Shown here piece by piece: positions 1 to 8,647 of a stretch of DNA of 40,765 bases. The DNA is from CAZBRS01 sp964494475. GTDB taxonomy: Bacteria > Myxococcota_A > UBA9042 > CAZBRS01. The position numbers and the translations under genes are program-made. The notes beneath the pieces are model-generated. The model did no database searches. It had not been told where the DNA came from and saw only the letters and a program-made list of their open reading frames with translations. The stretch spans positions 1-40,765 of the forward strand of contig CAZBRS010000050.1 of NCBI GenBank assembly GCA_964494475.1, given 5' to 3'. Each line of letters starts with the position of its first letter. The stretch's first letter is position 1.

Positions 1-3
1 CCC

Positions 4-894
4 TTACAGGGCCGACCGCCCCCGCAGCACCACCCACCCCAAAAACTCGCCCCCGAGCGCGCCCCCCACGCCCGACAGCACGATCATCCCGAAGAGCGGC
101 ATCACCGGCTCGGCGGGGGTGAGCGCCCCGGGCAGGTAGATGGCGAGCAGCGTGGCGAACAGGGCCGAGGGCACCAGCCAGATGCGCGTGGTCACGCGCC
201 CGATGCGGCGGCGCACCACCAGCGCCAGGGCGAGCAGCCCGATTTGCAGGCCGAGCAGCCAGCGGTGGGGGCAGCGCGCGGGGTACACGTCGAGGTACAG
301 CTTGGTGGTGGGCGACTCCCAGGCCGCGACGGTCAGGGTGACGGGTCCGGCGCCGCCCCCCAGGGGCACGAGGTGCGACAGCGCGCTGTGCAGGGCGGTC
401 ACGCCCCCTGCCCCGCCGCCGCTCGAGCGGCGCGAGAAGGCGCCCTCGATGGGCTGGCGGTCACCCGCCGACTTGAGGATCACCCGGTAGGCCAGGCGAC
501 TGCTCGCCTGGTGGGCCATGTCGGCGCGCGCGATCACGCGCAGGGCGCCGCCGTCGGGGCGCTGGAGCGCCTGCTCGCGCACCTGGCCATCGAAGGCCAA
601 CGTGGCCAGGGGCTCGCCCGGAAAGAGCTGCACGCCGGCCTCGGCCATGAAGATGGCCGCCGAGCCCAGGGCCACCAGCGCGTACAGCGCGCGGTCCAGG
701 CTCGAGGGCAGCGCGAGCTCGGCCACGATGAGCGGCGCCACGAACGCCACGCCCACCACCGCCAGCACCAGGATGACCGCGGTGGCCACCTCGCCGAGCC
801 AGCCCAGGTACCACGCGGTCGCCACCAGGGCGATGGCGGCGATGGCGCCGAGGGGCGCCCACAGGTCGTGCCAGGGATCTCCGGTCGTCGCCAT
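4..894 (-). CDS. Multi-spanning membrane protein of unknown function
   Basis: Not recognised as a named family. The 296-aa product has three hydrophobic segments in its first ~95 residues, a polar Gly/Ser-containing middle domain (roughly residues 95-210), then three more hydrophobic segments up to the C-terminus, so it looks like an inner-membrane protein with one sizeable soluble loop. An in-frame ATG lies 13 codons further upstream at 933. I chose 894 because a GGAGG sits 8 nt before it, while the upstream ATG has no such signal. The gene is divergent from the AI-2E permease. Its TAA stop is at the very edge of the window. The gene is confident as an ORF; the function is unknown. Confidence 0.7.
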   Translation of the reverse strand: MATTGDPWHDLWAPLGAIAAIALVATAWYLGWLGEVATAVILVLAVVGVAFVAPLIVAELALPSSLDRALYALVALGSAAIFMAEAGVQLFPGEPLATLAFDGQVREQALQRPDGGALRVIARADMAHQASSRLAYRVILKSAGDRQPIEGAFSRRSSGGGAGGVTALHSALSHLVPLGGGAGPVTLTVAAWESPTTKLYLDVYPARCPHRWLLGLQIGLLALALVVRRRIGRVTTRIWLVPSALFATLLAIYLPGALTPAEPVMPLFGMIVLSGVGGALGGEFLGWVVLRGRSAL

Positions 895-1028
895 GCCTCG
901 GGCCTCCAGCCGTTCACGTCGGCGCGACACCATAAGGCCAAATCTGCCGAGGGGGAATGGTCGAATACTGGCCGCGCCGCTTCGAACATCGTAGAGTTCA
1001 ATCGATCCCCGCCGTCCGAGGAGGTGCC

Positions 1029-2048
1029 GTGAACGGTGAGCCCCCGCGCCCCCAGATCCCCGCGATCGTCACCGGCTCGCTGGTCATCCTGGCCGCCGTG
1101 GCCGTGGGCGCCGCGCTCTACGTCATGGGCCCCGTGCTCGTGCCCCTCACGCTGTCGATCTTCGTGGCCTACCTGGTGTCGCCGCTGGTCGACGTGCTGC
1201 AGGTGCGGCTGCACGTGCGGCACGGCCTGGCGGTGATGGCCGCCCTGCTGGCCGCCGGCGCGCTCGTCTTCGTCGCGGGGCTGCTGATCGTGTCGTCGGT
1301 CGAGAGCCTGGCCGAGAAGGGCCCGCTGTACCAGCAGCGCCTGATGTCGGCGGGCAGGGGCCTGCTCGACCTGGCCGCCGGGCTGGGGGTGCCCGTCGAC
1401 GTCGACGCCCTCAAGGCGCGCGTGGCCGACCTGCCCCTCTCGTCGCTGGTGTTCTCGGCCCTCGACAAGCTCGTGAGCGCCCTCACCACGCTGTTCCTGG
1501 TGCTCATCTTCGCCATCTACCTGGTGGCCGGCCACGTGCCGCGCCGCGAGCGCACGGGCCTCGCCCTCGAGATCCACGAGCGCATCAAGCGCTACGTGGT
1601 CGTGAAGGTGGCGTCGTCGGTGGTCACGGGCGTGCTGATCGGGGGCATCCTGGCCGCGCTGGGGCTCGACCTGGCCTTCGTGTTCGGCCTGCTCGCGTTC
1701 GGCTTGAACTTCGTGCCGTCGGTGGGCGCGGTCGTCGCCACGCTGCTCCCGGTGGCCGTGGCCTTCGTGCAGTTCGAGTCGCCCCTCACGATCGGGCTGG
1801 TGGCGGCTTTGCCCGCCGCCGTGCAGGTGGTGCTCGGCAACGTGATCGAGCCGCGCTTCCTCGGCTCGGCGCTGTCGCTGCACCCCATCACGGTGCTGCT
1901 CTCGCTGGTGTTCTGGGGCATGCTGTGGGGCATCCCCGGCATGCTGCTGGCCGCGCCCATCACGGCCGTGGCGCGCATCGTGCTCGATCGCCTGGATGCC
2001 ACGCGGCCGGTGGCCGATCTGCTGGGCGGCAAGATGCCGGGGGGGTGA
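1029..2048 (+). CDS. AI-2E family transporter (PF01594-type permease)
   Basis: A 339-aa polytopic membrane protein of the AI-2E/PerM permease family, whose members export autoinducer-2 or other small solutes or act as Na+/H+ antiporters. Two N-terminal membrane helices are followed by an amphipathic extramembrane stretch (about residues 90-155) and a block of C-terminal helices. The family-typical segments GLNFVPSVGA, GNVIEPRFLGSALSLHP and FWGMLWGIPGMLLAAPI are all present. An upstream ATG at 957 is in frame, but the GTG at 1029 is preceded by GAGGAGG at 1018-1024 and is the better start. The length fits the family (330-380 aa). A TAGAGT at 992-997 could be a -10 element, but no good -35 accompanies it. 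The substrate cannot be told from sequence. Confidence 0.9.
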   Translation: MNGEPPRPQIPAIVTGSLVILAAVAVGAALYVMGPVLVPLTLSIFVAYLVSPLVDVLQVRLHVRHGLAVMAALLAAGALVFVAGLLIVSSVESLAEKGPLYQQRLMSAGRGLLDLAAGLGVPVDVDALKARVADLPLSSLVFSALDKLVSALTTLFLVLIFAIYLVAGHVPRRERTGLALEIHERIKRYVVVKVASSVVTGVLIGGILAALGLDLAFVFGLLAFGLNFVPSVGAVVATLLPVAVAFVQFESPLTIGLVAALPAAVQVVLGNVIEPRFLGSALSLHPITVLLSLVFWGMLWGIPGMLLAAPITAVARIVLDRLDATRPVADLLGGKMPGG

Positions 2049-2053
2049 TCAGG

Positions 2054-2076
2054 AGGGCAACCGCAAGGGTTGCCCT
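2054..2076. terminator. Convergent-gene hairpin, likely bidirectional terminator
   Basis: A perfect 9-bp inverted repeat (AGGGCAACC / GGTTGCCCT) with a 5-nt loop lies between the AI-2E gene and the converging P-domain lipoprotein gene and overlaps the TAA stop of the latter. There is no long T tract on either side, so termination strength is inferred from position only. Confidence 0.6.
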
Positions 2077-3764
2077 TACGGGACGATGTCCAGGGCCCAC
2101 GACTCGAGGGTGCCGGCGTCGCCCTGGCCGCTGTCGACCACCAGCAACGTCCAGCGCCCCGAGGCGCTCTTGCCCGCGAAGTCCTTGAGGGTCACGCTCT
2201 GGCGCAGGTCGTGGGTGTTGCCGCCCGTGTTCTGCCAGATCGGCGCCTCGACGCCGTCGTGCTCGAGGGTCACCCGCAGGTCGCCGATCCACGAGTGCGC
2301 GATCTGCAGGTCGAGGGTGACGCTCTTCGCCATCACGCCGTCGGGCACGTCGATCACGCGCACCACGCCCTGGGTCTGGTTGTCGGGGATCTCGGTGGCC
2401 GTCACGTCCTCGTAGCGCGTGGCGTCGTCGGCCACGCCGCCGCAGCGCGAGCCCGCCGGCGTGAAGCAGTTGTCGCGCACGCCGCTGACGCCGAAGGTGG
2501 AGTCGCCGACGCGCTTGCGCACGGCCGTCAGCAGGTCCTTCCAGGACACGGCGAAGCCGTTCTCGGCCGTGTAGATGAGCTTGGCGAGGATGGGCCCGGC
2601 GAACTCGTTGGCGCCCGCCGACACCTCGACCACGCTCGACAGGATGTCGACCTTGTCCCAGCCGCCCTTGCCCGACAGGATGGGCTCGACGTAGTACTCG
2701 TAGCCCAGGCAGCCGCCGTACAGGAAGATCTGGTAGAACGCGGGGTAGGACGGGCGCTTCCAGAAGTCGCTGGCGCCCAGCATGCTGTGCCCGTCGTAGA
2801 CCACGATCTCGTGCTCGGACAGGGCGGTCTGGAAGTTGTCGAAGTGCGCGCTGTCGCCGAGGCCGCTGAACTCGCGCGGGCTGTACAGGTCGAACTCGAA
2901 GTCGACGCCGCCGACGGTCTTCGCGAAGCGCCGGCCCACGGGGGCGGGCGTGACCTCGACGAAGTCGGCCTCGCCGAGCCAGCGGGCCATCTCGTTCAGG
3001 CCGCGAAAGCCCGTGTCGGTCTCGACCATGTCGTCGCCGATCAGGCCGAAGAGCACGACCACGGTGATCTTCTTGTCGGCGGTCAACTGGTCGTACTCGG
3101 GGTACGTCACGTCCTTGGTGGTGAACATCTTCGACACGGTGATGCTCAGATCCTGGCGCTCCACCTTGCAGGTCGCCTTGTCGGGGTTCCACTGGTACCA
3201 GTAGATGGACTGCGACAGGCCCATGTGGTCGTCCTTGTCGGCGCACGTCTCGCCCGCGTCGGACATGATCGAGCCGGGCTTGACGGGCACGGGCGCCTTG
3301 AAGGTGCTGCCCACCTTGACGCCCGCCGCGGCTCCGTGCAGCAGCACGGCGTTCACGCCCCGAAGGCGCCAGTGCGTGAGCTTGGCGGCGTCGAGGCCGC
3401 TGGTCTCGCCGGCCGTGAGCCAGGCGCCGTCGATCTGCCACTCGACGCGCTCGGACGACGACGAGTCTTCGGCCAGCGACTCGAGGTAGAACTCGCCGTT
3501 CTTGCGCAGGTAGGTGAGCGCGAACTGGCCCAGCATGGCGGGCGCCTTGCGCACCTGCCACGAGTCGGCCACGACGTCGCCCTCGAGGTCGACCTCGACC
3601 TCGATGCCGTCGGGGTTCAGGTAGAAGGTGTCCTCCTTGCCCGAGGGCGCCTGATCGTCGAGGAAGGGGTTCGTCGCCCCGTCGGTCGTGGCGTCGGACG
3701 CCGCGTCGCAGCTCAGGAGCCCCACCAGCGAAAGAGCGAGCAGTGCCCAGCCGAATCGTGCCAT
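2076..3764 (-). CDS. Lipoprotein with C-terminal P/Homo B domain; possible clan CD-like protease
   Basis: A 562-aa protein with a lipoprotein signal (lipobox LLSC near residue 20), so probably anchored to a membrane facing the periplasm or outside. Residues ~459-562 form a proprotein-convertase P (Homo B) domain, recognisable from AHSWIGDLRVTLEHDG, GRWTLLVVDSGQGDAGTL and the final LESWALDIVP. The central region has a hydrophobic strand ending in YDGHSMLG (His326) and, 26 residues on, another ending in FLYGGCLGYEYY (Cys352). That layout resembles the His/Cys dyad of clan CD peptidases (gingipain or caspase fold), but this is inference. The start is fixed by AGGAGG 6 nt before the ATG at 3764. 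The same frame stays open far upstream against the photolyase gene, which is a high-GC artefact. It is divergent from the photolyase gene. Confidence 0.85.
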   Translation of the reverse strand: MARFGWALLALSLVGLLSCDAASDATTDGATNPFLDDQAPSGKEDTFYLNPDGIEVEVDLEGDVVADSWQVRKAPAMLGQFALTYLRKNGEFYLESLAEDSSSSERVEWQIDGAWLTAGETSGLDAAKLTHWRLRGVNAVLLHGAAAGVKVGSTFKAPVPVKPGSIMSDAGETCADKDDHMGLSQSIYWYQWNPDKATCKVERQDLSITVSKMFTTKDVTYPEYDQLTADKKITVVVLFGLIGDDMVETDTGFRGLNEMARWLGEADFVEVTPAPVGRRFAKTVGGVDFEFDLYSPREFSGLGDSAHFDNFQTALSEHEIVVYDGHSMLGASDFWKRPSYPAFYQIFLYGGCLGYEYYVEPILSGKGGWDKVDILSSVVEVSAGANEFAGPILAKLIYTAENGFAVSWKDLLTAVRKRVGDSTFGVSGVRDNCFTPAGSRCGGVADDATRYEDVTATEIPDNQTQGVVRVIDVPDGVMAKSVTLDLQIAHSWIGDLRVTLEHDGVEAPIWQNTGGNTHDLRQSVTLKDFAGKSASGRWTLLVVDSGQGDAGTLESWALDIVP

Positions 3765-3799
3765 CGTCGCCTCCTGGAGTGACCTCTCGATCGGGCGCC

Positions 3800-3850
3800 A
3801 GGATATCCGAAACAGCCCGGATTGCAAGCGACGCCCCGCGCTGGTAATGT
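3800..3850. promoter_or_regulatory. Overlapping divergent promoters sharing a palindromic -35 (TTGCAA)
   Basis: TTGCAA at 3822-3827 is its own reverse complement. Rightward it is followed after 17 nt by TAATGT (3845-3850), upstream of the photolyase. Leftward it is followed after 16 nt by TATCCT (3800-3805 on the minus strand), upstream of the P-domain lipoprotein. Both hexamer pairs are only moderate matches to sigma70 consensus, so this is a prediction. Confidence 0.35.
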
Positions 3851-3878
3851 CGACGCCATCCGCACCGGAGAACGCTCC

Positions 3879-5243
3879 ATGGAGCCGACGAGACGCTGCC
3901 TCTTCCTGTTCCGCCGCGACCTGCGGCTGCACGACAACACGGGGCTGAACCAAGCGCTCGGGTCTTCGGCCGAGGTCGTGGCGGGCTTCGTGCTCGATCC
4001 GCGCCAGAGCAAAGGCCACCCCTACTTCAGCGCCCGCGGCTTCCGCTTCCTGCACGAGTCGCTGCAGGAGCTCGATGGCGAGCTCCGCGCGCGCGGCGGC
4101 CGATTGCACGTGTTCGAGGGCGATCCCGCCGCCGTGGTCAACCAGTTGGTCGTGGGCGGGCACGTGCAGGGCGTGGTCGTGAACCGCGACTACACGCCGT
4201 TCAGCCTGGCGCGCGACGGGGCCATGCTGGCCATCTGCCGCCGCTTCGGGGCCTCGTTCGCGTCGTTCGACGACGCCCTGCTGCACGCGCCCGACGAGGT
4301 GGCCACCGCGACGGGTGGTCCCTATCAGGTGTTCAGCGCCTTCCACCGCGCCGCGAAGAACCGCCCTATGCGCCTGCCGGAGGCACTCCGCCCCGGCGGC
4401 CTCGCCGCCGCTGCCCTGCCCGGAGAGATCACCTTGCCGGTCCTCGCGCCGACGCCCGACGCGTGGCACCCCGGCGGTCGCGCCAACGGGCTGGCGCGGC
4501 TCGCGCGCGCCACGGCGCTCGTCGACTACGACGCCACCCGCGACCGCCCGGCCGTCGAAGGCACCAGCCTGCTGAGCCCGCACCTGAAGTTCGGCACGGT
4601 CTCGGTGCGCGAGGTCCACCAGACGCTCGCCGAGGCCCTGGGCCCCGACCACGGCCTGCTGCGCGAGCTGCACTGGCGCGACTTCTTCACGCACGTGGCG
4701 TGGCACGCCCCCAAGGTCTTCGGCACGCCGTACCGCGACGAGCTCGCGCGCGTCCCGTGGAACCGCTCGACCGAGCTGCTGGGCGCGTGGACGGCCGGCT
4801 GCACCGGCTTCCCGCTGGTCGACGCGGGCATGCGCGAGCTGGCCGCCACGGGGTTCATGCACAACCGGGTGCGCATGGTCACCGCCTCGTTCCTGGTCAA
4901 GGATCTGCACGTCGACTGGCGCGAGGGCGAACGCGTCTTTGCGCGCCACCTGGTCGACTACGATCCGGCCGTCAACAACGGCAACTGGCAGTGGGTCGCG
5001 GGCACGGGGTGCGACGCCCAGCCGTGGTTCCGGGTCTTCAACCCCTGGCTCCAGGCGAAGCGCTTCGATCCCGACGCCCTGTACATCAAGCGCTGGGTGC
5101 CCGAGCTCGCGGGGTTGACCGCCACGCAGATCCACGCCCTCGACAGGTCGGGCGTGCCCGCCGGGGTCGCCTACCCGCCGCCCATGGTCGATCACGCCGT
5201 CCAGGCTCGGCGAGCCAAGGAACTGTACGGTCTCGCCATCTGA
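3879..5243 (+). CDS. phrB: Deoxyribodipyrimidine photolyase (class I, cryptochrome/photolyase family)
   Basis: A 454-aa flavoenzyme that splits UV-induced cyclobutane pyrimidine dimers using blue light. The N-terminal antenna-binding Rossmann domain starts with LFLFRRDLRLHDNTGL. The C-terminal FAD domain contains SPHLKFGTVS, LHWRDFF, TGFPLVDAGMRELAATGFMH, NRVRMVTASFLVKDL and NNGNWQWVAGTG, followed by FNPWLQAKRFDPDALYIKRW. These are diagnostic family blocks and include the tryptophans used for electron transfer to FAD. The ATG at 3879 begins at the expected distance from the first motif and has a GGAG upstream. The length matches class I enzymes. Sub-type (CPD versus 6-4) is not certain from motifs alone; CPD class I is the best guess. 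Confidence 0.93.
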   Translation: MEPTRRCLFLFRRDLRLHDNTGLNQALGSSAEVVAGFVLDPRQSKGHPYFSARGFRFLHESLQELDGELRARGGRLHVFEGDPAAVVNQLVVGGHVQGVVVNRDYTPFSLARDGAMLAICRRFGASFASFDDALLHAPDEVATATGGPYQVFSAFHRAAKNRPMRLPEALRPGGLAAAALPGEITLPVLAPTPDAWHPGGRANGLARLARATALVDYDATRDRPAVEGTSLLSPHLKFGTVSVREVHQTLAEALGPDHGLLRELHWRDFFTHVAWHAPKVFGTPYRDELARVPWNRSTELLGAWTAGCTGFPLVDAGMRELAATGFMHNRVRMVTASFLVKDLHVDWREGERVFARHLVDYDPAVNNGNWQWVAGTGCDAQPWFRVFNPWLQAKRFDPDALYIKRWVPELAGLTATQIHALDRSGVPAGVAYPPPMVDHAVQARRAKELYGLAI

Positions 5244-5286
5244 CCGCGGCTACGATATCCTTCAGCGGCAACGAGCACGGGTCCCC

Positions 5287-7137
5287 ATGCGCCTGGCCCT
5301 CGGCTTCGCACTGCTCCTGATCGTGGCCTGCGAGGGCTCGAGGGCGGCCAAGTCCGACCTCGTCACGCCCCTCGCGTTGCTCGCCGCCGGGCCCTCCGAG
5401 GTGCTGCCGGGCACGGTGGTGACCGTGCAGGCCGACGGCGTCCTCGCCCTGGGCCTGGCCGATTACGGGTATCGCCTCGAGAGCCCCTCCGGCCAGTTGC
5501 TCGACGAGGGCCCCGTCACGCGCGTCGACGACGCGCACCTCTCGCTGCGACCCTCGCGCGCGTTCGTGCAGGCCAACCTGGGCCAGGGTCGAAAGGTCGC
5601 GCTCCGGATCGTGCGCCGGGTGCTGGCCGACCTCTCCGAGAGCAGCTCCGGGCTGCCCCTCACCTGGACCGTGGCGCTGAACCTCGACCCGTCGTTCACC
5701 CCCGAGGGGGTGCCGCCGCGAGCCCTCTACGACGTGCTCACGTTGCGGGGAGGCGGCTTCCTGCAGGCGTCAGAGGGCGACACCGTGGCGATCATCGACG
5801 GCGACTACACGTTCTCGACAATGCCCGGCGTGCGGAGCGTGCGCGGGTTGGCCGTGCCCCTCGACGTGATCGATCGCCACACGGCCGCGCTGCTGCTCAC
5901 GGTCGACCTCTTCGGCGTGCGCCCCGGCCGGTTCACGGGCACGCTCGCCCTCCAGAACCACGCCAACGACGAGATCCGCTCCTTCCCCGCGTCGACGGTG
6001 GCGCTCGAGATCACGCCCTCGCGGGTCCTCGGCGTCCAGCCCCGCACCGTGCGCCGGGGCCAGGTGCTCCGCGTGCTCGGCACCGGCTTCGTGCCCACCG
6101 ACTACGCGCTGGAGGCCACCACGCTGGTGGCCCTCGACGGCACGTTCGCGCCCCGCCGCGGCGCGGTCGAGGAATGGACGGGCACGCGGCGCCTGATCCT
6201 GGTGCCCGACGACTTCCCGGCGCCCGGCGAGATCGACTGGGTGCTGAGGGTCACGCGCGGGGCCAAGGGCACCCTCGAGGGGCTGGGCGCGGTGGCCGGC
6301 TCGTTCTCGGGCAGCGTGGCGCCGGTGCTGGTCAACGGCTTCGACTGGATCGAGGGGGCCCCCGTCGACGTGGGCTTCGAGGTGGCCGAGCCGCTGCAGG
6401 TCGTGCTGATCAAGTACCTCCCGGGCTTCGCCGAGAGCCTGGCCGACTTCGGGCTGGCGGCGGCCGAGGTGCGCCTGCGCGAGGCCATCCGCGCGCGCTG
6501 CACGGCCGACTACGCCGGCATCAACATCGCCTTCGTCGAGGCGCGGCCCACCGACTACGTCGACTACGCCGTCATCGAGGTGGGCGGCCAGGACCCGAAC
6601 CGGGCCGGCCTTCTGGGGCTCGACAACACCGAGGGCAAGGACACCGGCAACCTGCGCTTCAACGACGTGCTCGGGGGCATGAACGCGGCCAGCGACGAGG
6701 CGGGCTTCTACGCCTATGGCGGGGTCTTCCTCGACTCGTTCCTGGCGTTCAGCCCCAACTGGCCCGGCAAGGACGCGTCGGACCTGTCGACGCCGCTCTT
6801 CGACGAGGTGTTCGGGCCCTTCTCCCCCGAGCTGGGCGGCGAACCCGCGACGGGCGACGAGGTCGTGGGCGGCGGCGCCCGCGCCGAGGCCCTCGATCGG
6901 GCCGTCGAGGTGCTCGGCAACCTGGTGGGCAACACGGTCAGCCACGAGATCGGTCACTCGCTGGGCCTCGCGAACATCGAGGGCGAGTACCACAACCTGG
7001 GCGACAACCCCGGCTGGATCATGGACGCCGGCGCCGCGCGCTCGTTCCTGGAGCGCAGCGGCCTCGGACCCGACGGGCCCGAGCACTTCTCGCCCGACGC
7101 CCGCACGTACCTCGAGACCATCCTGCCCATCGATTGA
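5287..7137 (+). CDS. Lipoprotein with metzincin-like zinc protease motif
   Basis: A 616-aa protein with a signal peptide and lipobox (LLIVAC, Cys near residue 15). Much of it is probably beta-sandwich, with IPT/TIG-like stretches such as SRVLGVQPRTVRRGQVLRVL near residue 240. The C-terminal region carries a zinc-binding motif HEIGHSLGLAN (His553, Glu554, His557) followed by a Met-turn-like WIMDAG (Met579), the arrangement of metzincin metalloproteases. The third-ligand position that is normally His/Asp is Asn563 here; His569 just beyond could substitute. A surface or periplasmic endopeptidase is inferred. The start codon is supported by the signal peptide; the upstream SD is weak. A DUF192 lipoprotein gene follows 13 nt downstream, so the two are probably co-transcribed. 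Confidence 0.8.
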   Translation: MRLALGFALLLIVACEGSRAAKSDLVTPLALLAAGPSEVLPGTVVTVQADGVLALGLADYGYRLESPSGQLLDEGPVTRVDDAHLSLRPSRAFVQANLGQGRKVALRIVRRVLADLSESSSGLPLTWTVALNLDPSFTPEGVPPRALYDVLTLRGGGFLQASEGDTVAIIDGDYTFSTMPGVRSVRGLAVPLDVIDRHTAALLLTVDLFGVRPGRFTGTLALQNHANDEIRSFPASTVALEITPSRVLGVQPRTVRRGQVLRVLGTGFVPTDYALEATTLVALDGTFAPRRGAVEEWTGTRRLILVPDDFPAPGEIDWVLRVTRGAKGTLEGLGAVAGSFSGSVAPVLVNGFDWIEGAPVDVGFEVAEPLQVVLIKYLPGFAESLADFGLAAAEVRLREAIRARCTADYAGINIAFVEARPTDYVDYAVIEVGGQDPNRAGLLGLDNTEGKDTGNLRFNDVLGGMNAASDEAGFYAYGGVFLDSFLAFSPNWPGKDASDLSTPLFDEVFGPFSPELGGEPATGDEVVGGGARAEALDRAVEVLGNLVGNTVSHEIGHSLGLANIEGEYHNLGDNPGWIMDAGAARSFLERSGLGPDGPEHFSPDARTYLETILPID

Positions 7138-7150
7138 CGCCCGGAGGACC

Positions 7151-7666
7151 ATGCGCGGCCTGCCCTGCCTCAGCGTGTGCCTGGTGTTGGCCTTTGCGCC
7201 GGCGTGCCGCGCCATGGAGCCCGGCCCCCACGCCTCGTCGGAGCCCGTCGCCCCGCGCGCCGAGCCTCGAACCCCCACCGCCCCGTCGACCGTCGAGGTG
7301 GTGGTCCAGACCGCCTCGGGCAACCGCCTGCGCGTGCAGGCCGAGGTGGCGCGCACCGACGCCGAGCGCTCGCGCGGCCTCATGTTCCGCAAGAAGCTGG
7401 CGCAGGACGCCGGCATGCTCTTCGTCATGCCCGGCGACGACGACTGGACGTTCTGGATGAAGAACACGCTGCTCCCCCTCGACCTCGTCTTCGCCGACCA
7501 GGACGGCCTGGTGGTGGGGGTGGTCGAGAACGCGCGACCGCTCGACGAGACGTCGCGAGGCGCGGGCAAGCCCTCGCGCTACGTGCTCGAGGTCAACGGC
7601 GGGTGGTGCAAGCGGAACGGCGTGGGGGCGGGAAGTCGGCTGGTCGTGCCGCCCGATCTACGGTAA
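7151..7666 (+). CDS. DUF192 family lipoprotein
   Basis: A 171-aa protein with a signal peptide and probable lipobox (FAPAC, Cys near residue 19), a Pro/Ala-rich linker, and a DUF192 (PF02643) domain from about residue 50 to the end. Family signatures are RSRGLMFRKKL, GMLFVMPG, FWMKNTLLPLDLVF and VLEVNGGW. DUF192 proteins are small secreted beta-rich proteins with no settled biochemical function. The start has a GGAGG at 7143-7147, and the gene lies 13 nt after the metzincin-like gene, suggesting one operon. It converges on the coiled-coil gene with only 13 nt between stops. Confidence 0.88.
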   Translation: MRGLPCLSVCLVLAFAPACRAMEPGPHASSEPVAPRAEPRTPTAPSTVEVVVQTASGNRLRVQAEVARTDAERSRGLMFRKKLAQDAGMLFVMPGDDDWTFWMKNTLLPLDLVFADQDGLVVGVVENARPLDETSRGAGKPSRYVLEVNGGWCKRNGVGAGSRLVVPPDLR

Positions 7667-7679
7667 AGACCAAGGAGGT

Positions 7680-8615
7680 TCAGGCGACCGGAACCTCGGG
7701 CTCGGGAACGGGCTCGGCGACCCTCTCGGGCGCGGGAGGGGCCTCGATCGGAGCGGCCTCGACGATCGCCTCGGGAGCCGCCTGGGGAGCCGCCTCGGCC
7801 ACGGCCTCGGGCGCGGGCCCGTCGGCGGCGGCCGGCCCGTCGTCGAGCTCGTCGTCGACGCGCACGGGCGCCTCGGGGTAGCCGTCTTCGCCGTAGCGCA
7901 GGTAGGTGACCTCGGCCTCGAGCAGATCGACCTCGGCCTTCAGCAGGCGGTAGGCCCGGAGGTGCGACTCGTAGGCGCCGCGGTAGCGCCGGAGCTCGGC
8001 CACGGCCATGGCCGTGCGCCGCTTCAGGTCGCCGAACTTGCCCCGCAGGGCGCCGTTCTCGGCCTCGAGCTCGGCCTGGCGGGTGGCGTCGCCCGTGGGC
8101 TCGGGCCGGGGAGCGCGCTCGACGGGGCGCTCGACCGGGCGCTCGGCGGCGCGCTTGAGCTCGACCTCGCGGCGCTCGGCGTCCTTGAGGGCGGCGTCCT
8201 TCGCGGCCACCTGCTCGAGCAGGCGCCGCTTCTCGTCGCCGGAGCCGGCCGCGTCCTTCTGGAGCGCCCTCAGTTCGGCCTCGTAGTGGGCCGCGGCCGC
8301 GATGCTGTCGGCGGCGTCGTCGCGCACCTTGCGCACCTCGCGCTCGAAGCGCTTCGCATCCTGCGTGGCCCGCTGCAGCGCGGCCTTGTTCTCGTCGATC
8401 GTCCGCGCGAGCTCGTCGCGCTCCTTCTGCAGCCCGGGCAGCTTCTTCTCGGCGTTCTCGGCCCGGCGGGTCGCCGCCGCCTCGGCCGCGCGCGCTTCGT
8501 CGCGTTCGCGCAGGTGCAGCGCCGCCGCCTTGGAGGACCGGGAGGCGCGCGACTCGAGGAACACGGCCAGGAGGACCAGGCCGACGGTGAGGGATCCGAG
8601 GACGATCGTGGCCAT
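7680..8615 (-). CDS. Membrane-anchored coiled-coil protein
   Basis: A 311-aa hypothetical protein. An N-terminal hydrophobic helix (residues ~3-20) is followed by a long Glu/Lys/Arg/Ala-rich coiled coil (~25-240) with a Pro/Arg-rich break (AERPVERPVERAPRP), and then a Pro/Ala/Glu-rich acidic tail (~250-311). This suggests an inner-membrane anchor with a cytoplasmic or periplasmic coiled-coil rod. The start ATG is 32 nt downstream of the panD stop on the same strand, so the two probably share the panD promoter. The low-complexity tail makes homology-based naming unreliable; no function is assigned. Confidence 0.7.
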   Translation of the reverse strand: MATIVLGSLTVGLVLLAVFLESRASRSSKAAALHLRERDEARAAEAAATRRAENAEKKLPGLQKERDELARTIDENKAALQRATQDAKRFEREVRKVRDDAADSIAAAAHYEAELRALQKDAAGSGDEKRRLLEQVAAKDAALKDAERREVELKRAAERPVERPVERAPRPEPTGDATRQAELEAENGALRGKFGDLKRRTAMAVAELRRYRGAYESHLRAYRLLKAEVDLLEAEVTYLRYGEDGYPEAPVRVDDELDDGPAAADGPAPEAVAEAAPQAAPEAIVEAAPIEAPPAPERVAEPVPEPEVPVA

Positions 8616-8647
8616 GGCGGCTTCCTTCGGTGGCGGAGGGGGGGGGC

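Noticed and set aside
3765..5195. Upstream extension of the P-domain lipoprotein frame across the photolyase
   Set aside because: The signal peptide and SD fix the start at 3764; the extension is a low-complexity shadow of phrB.
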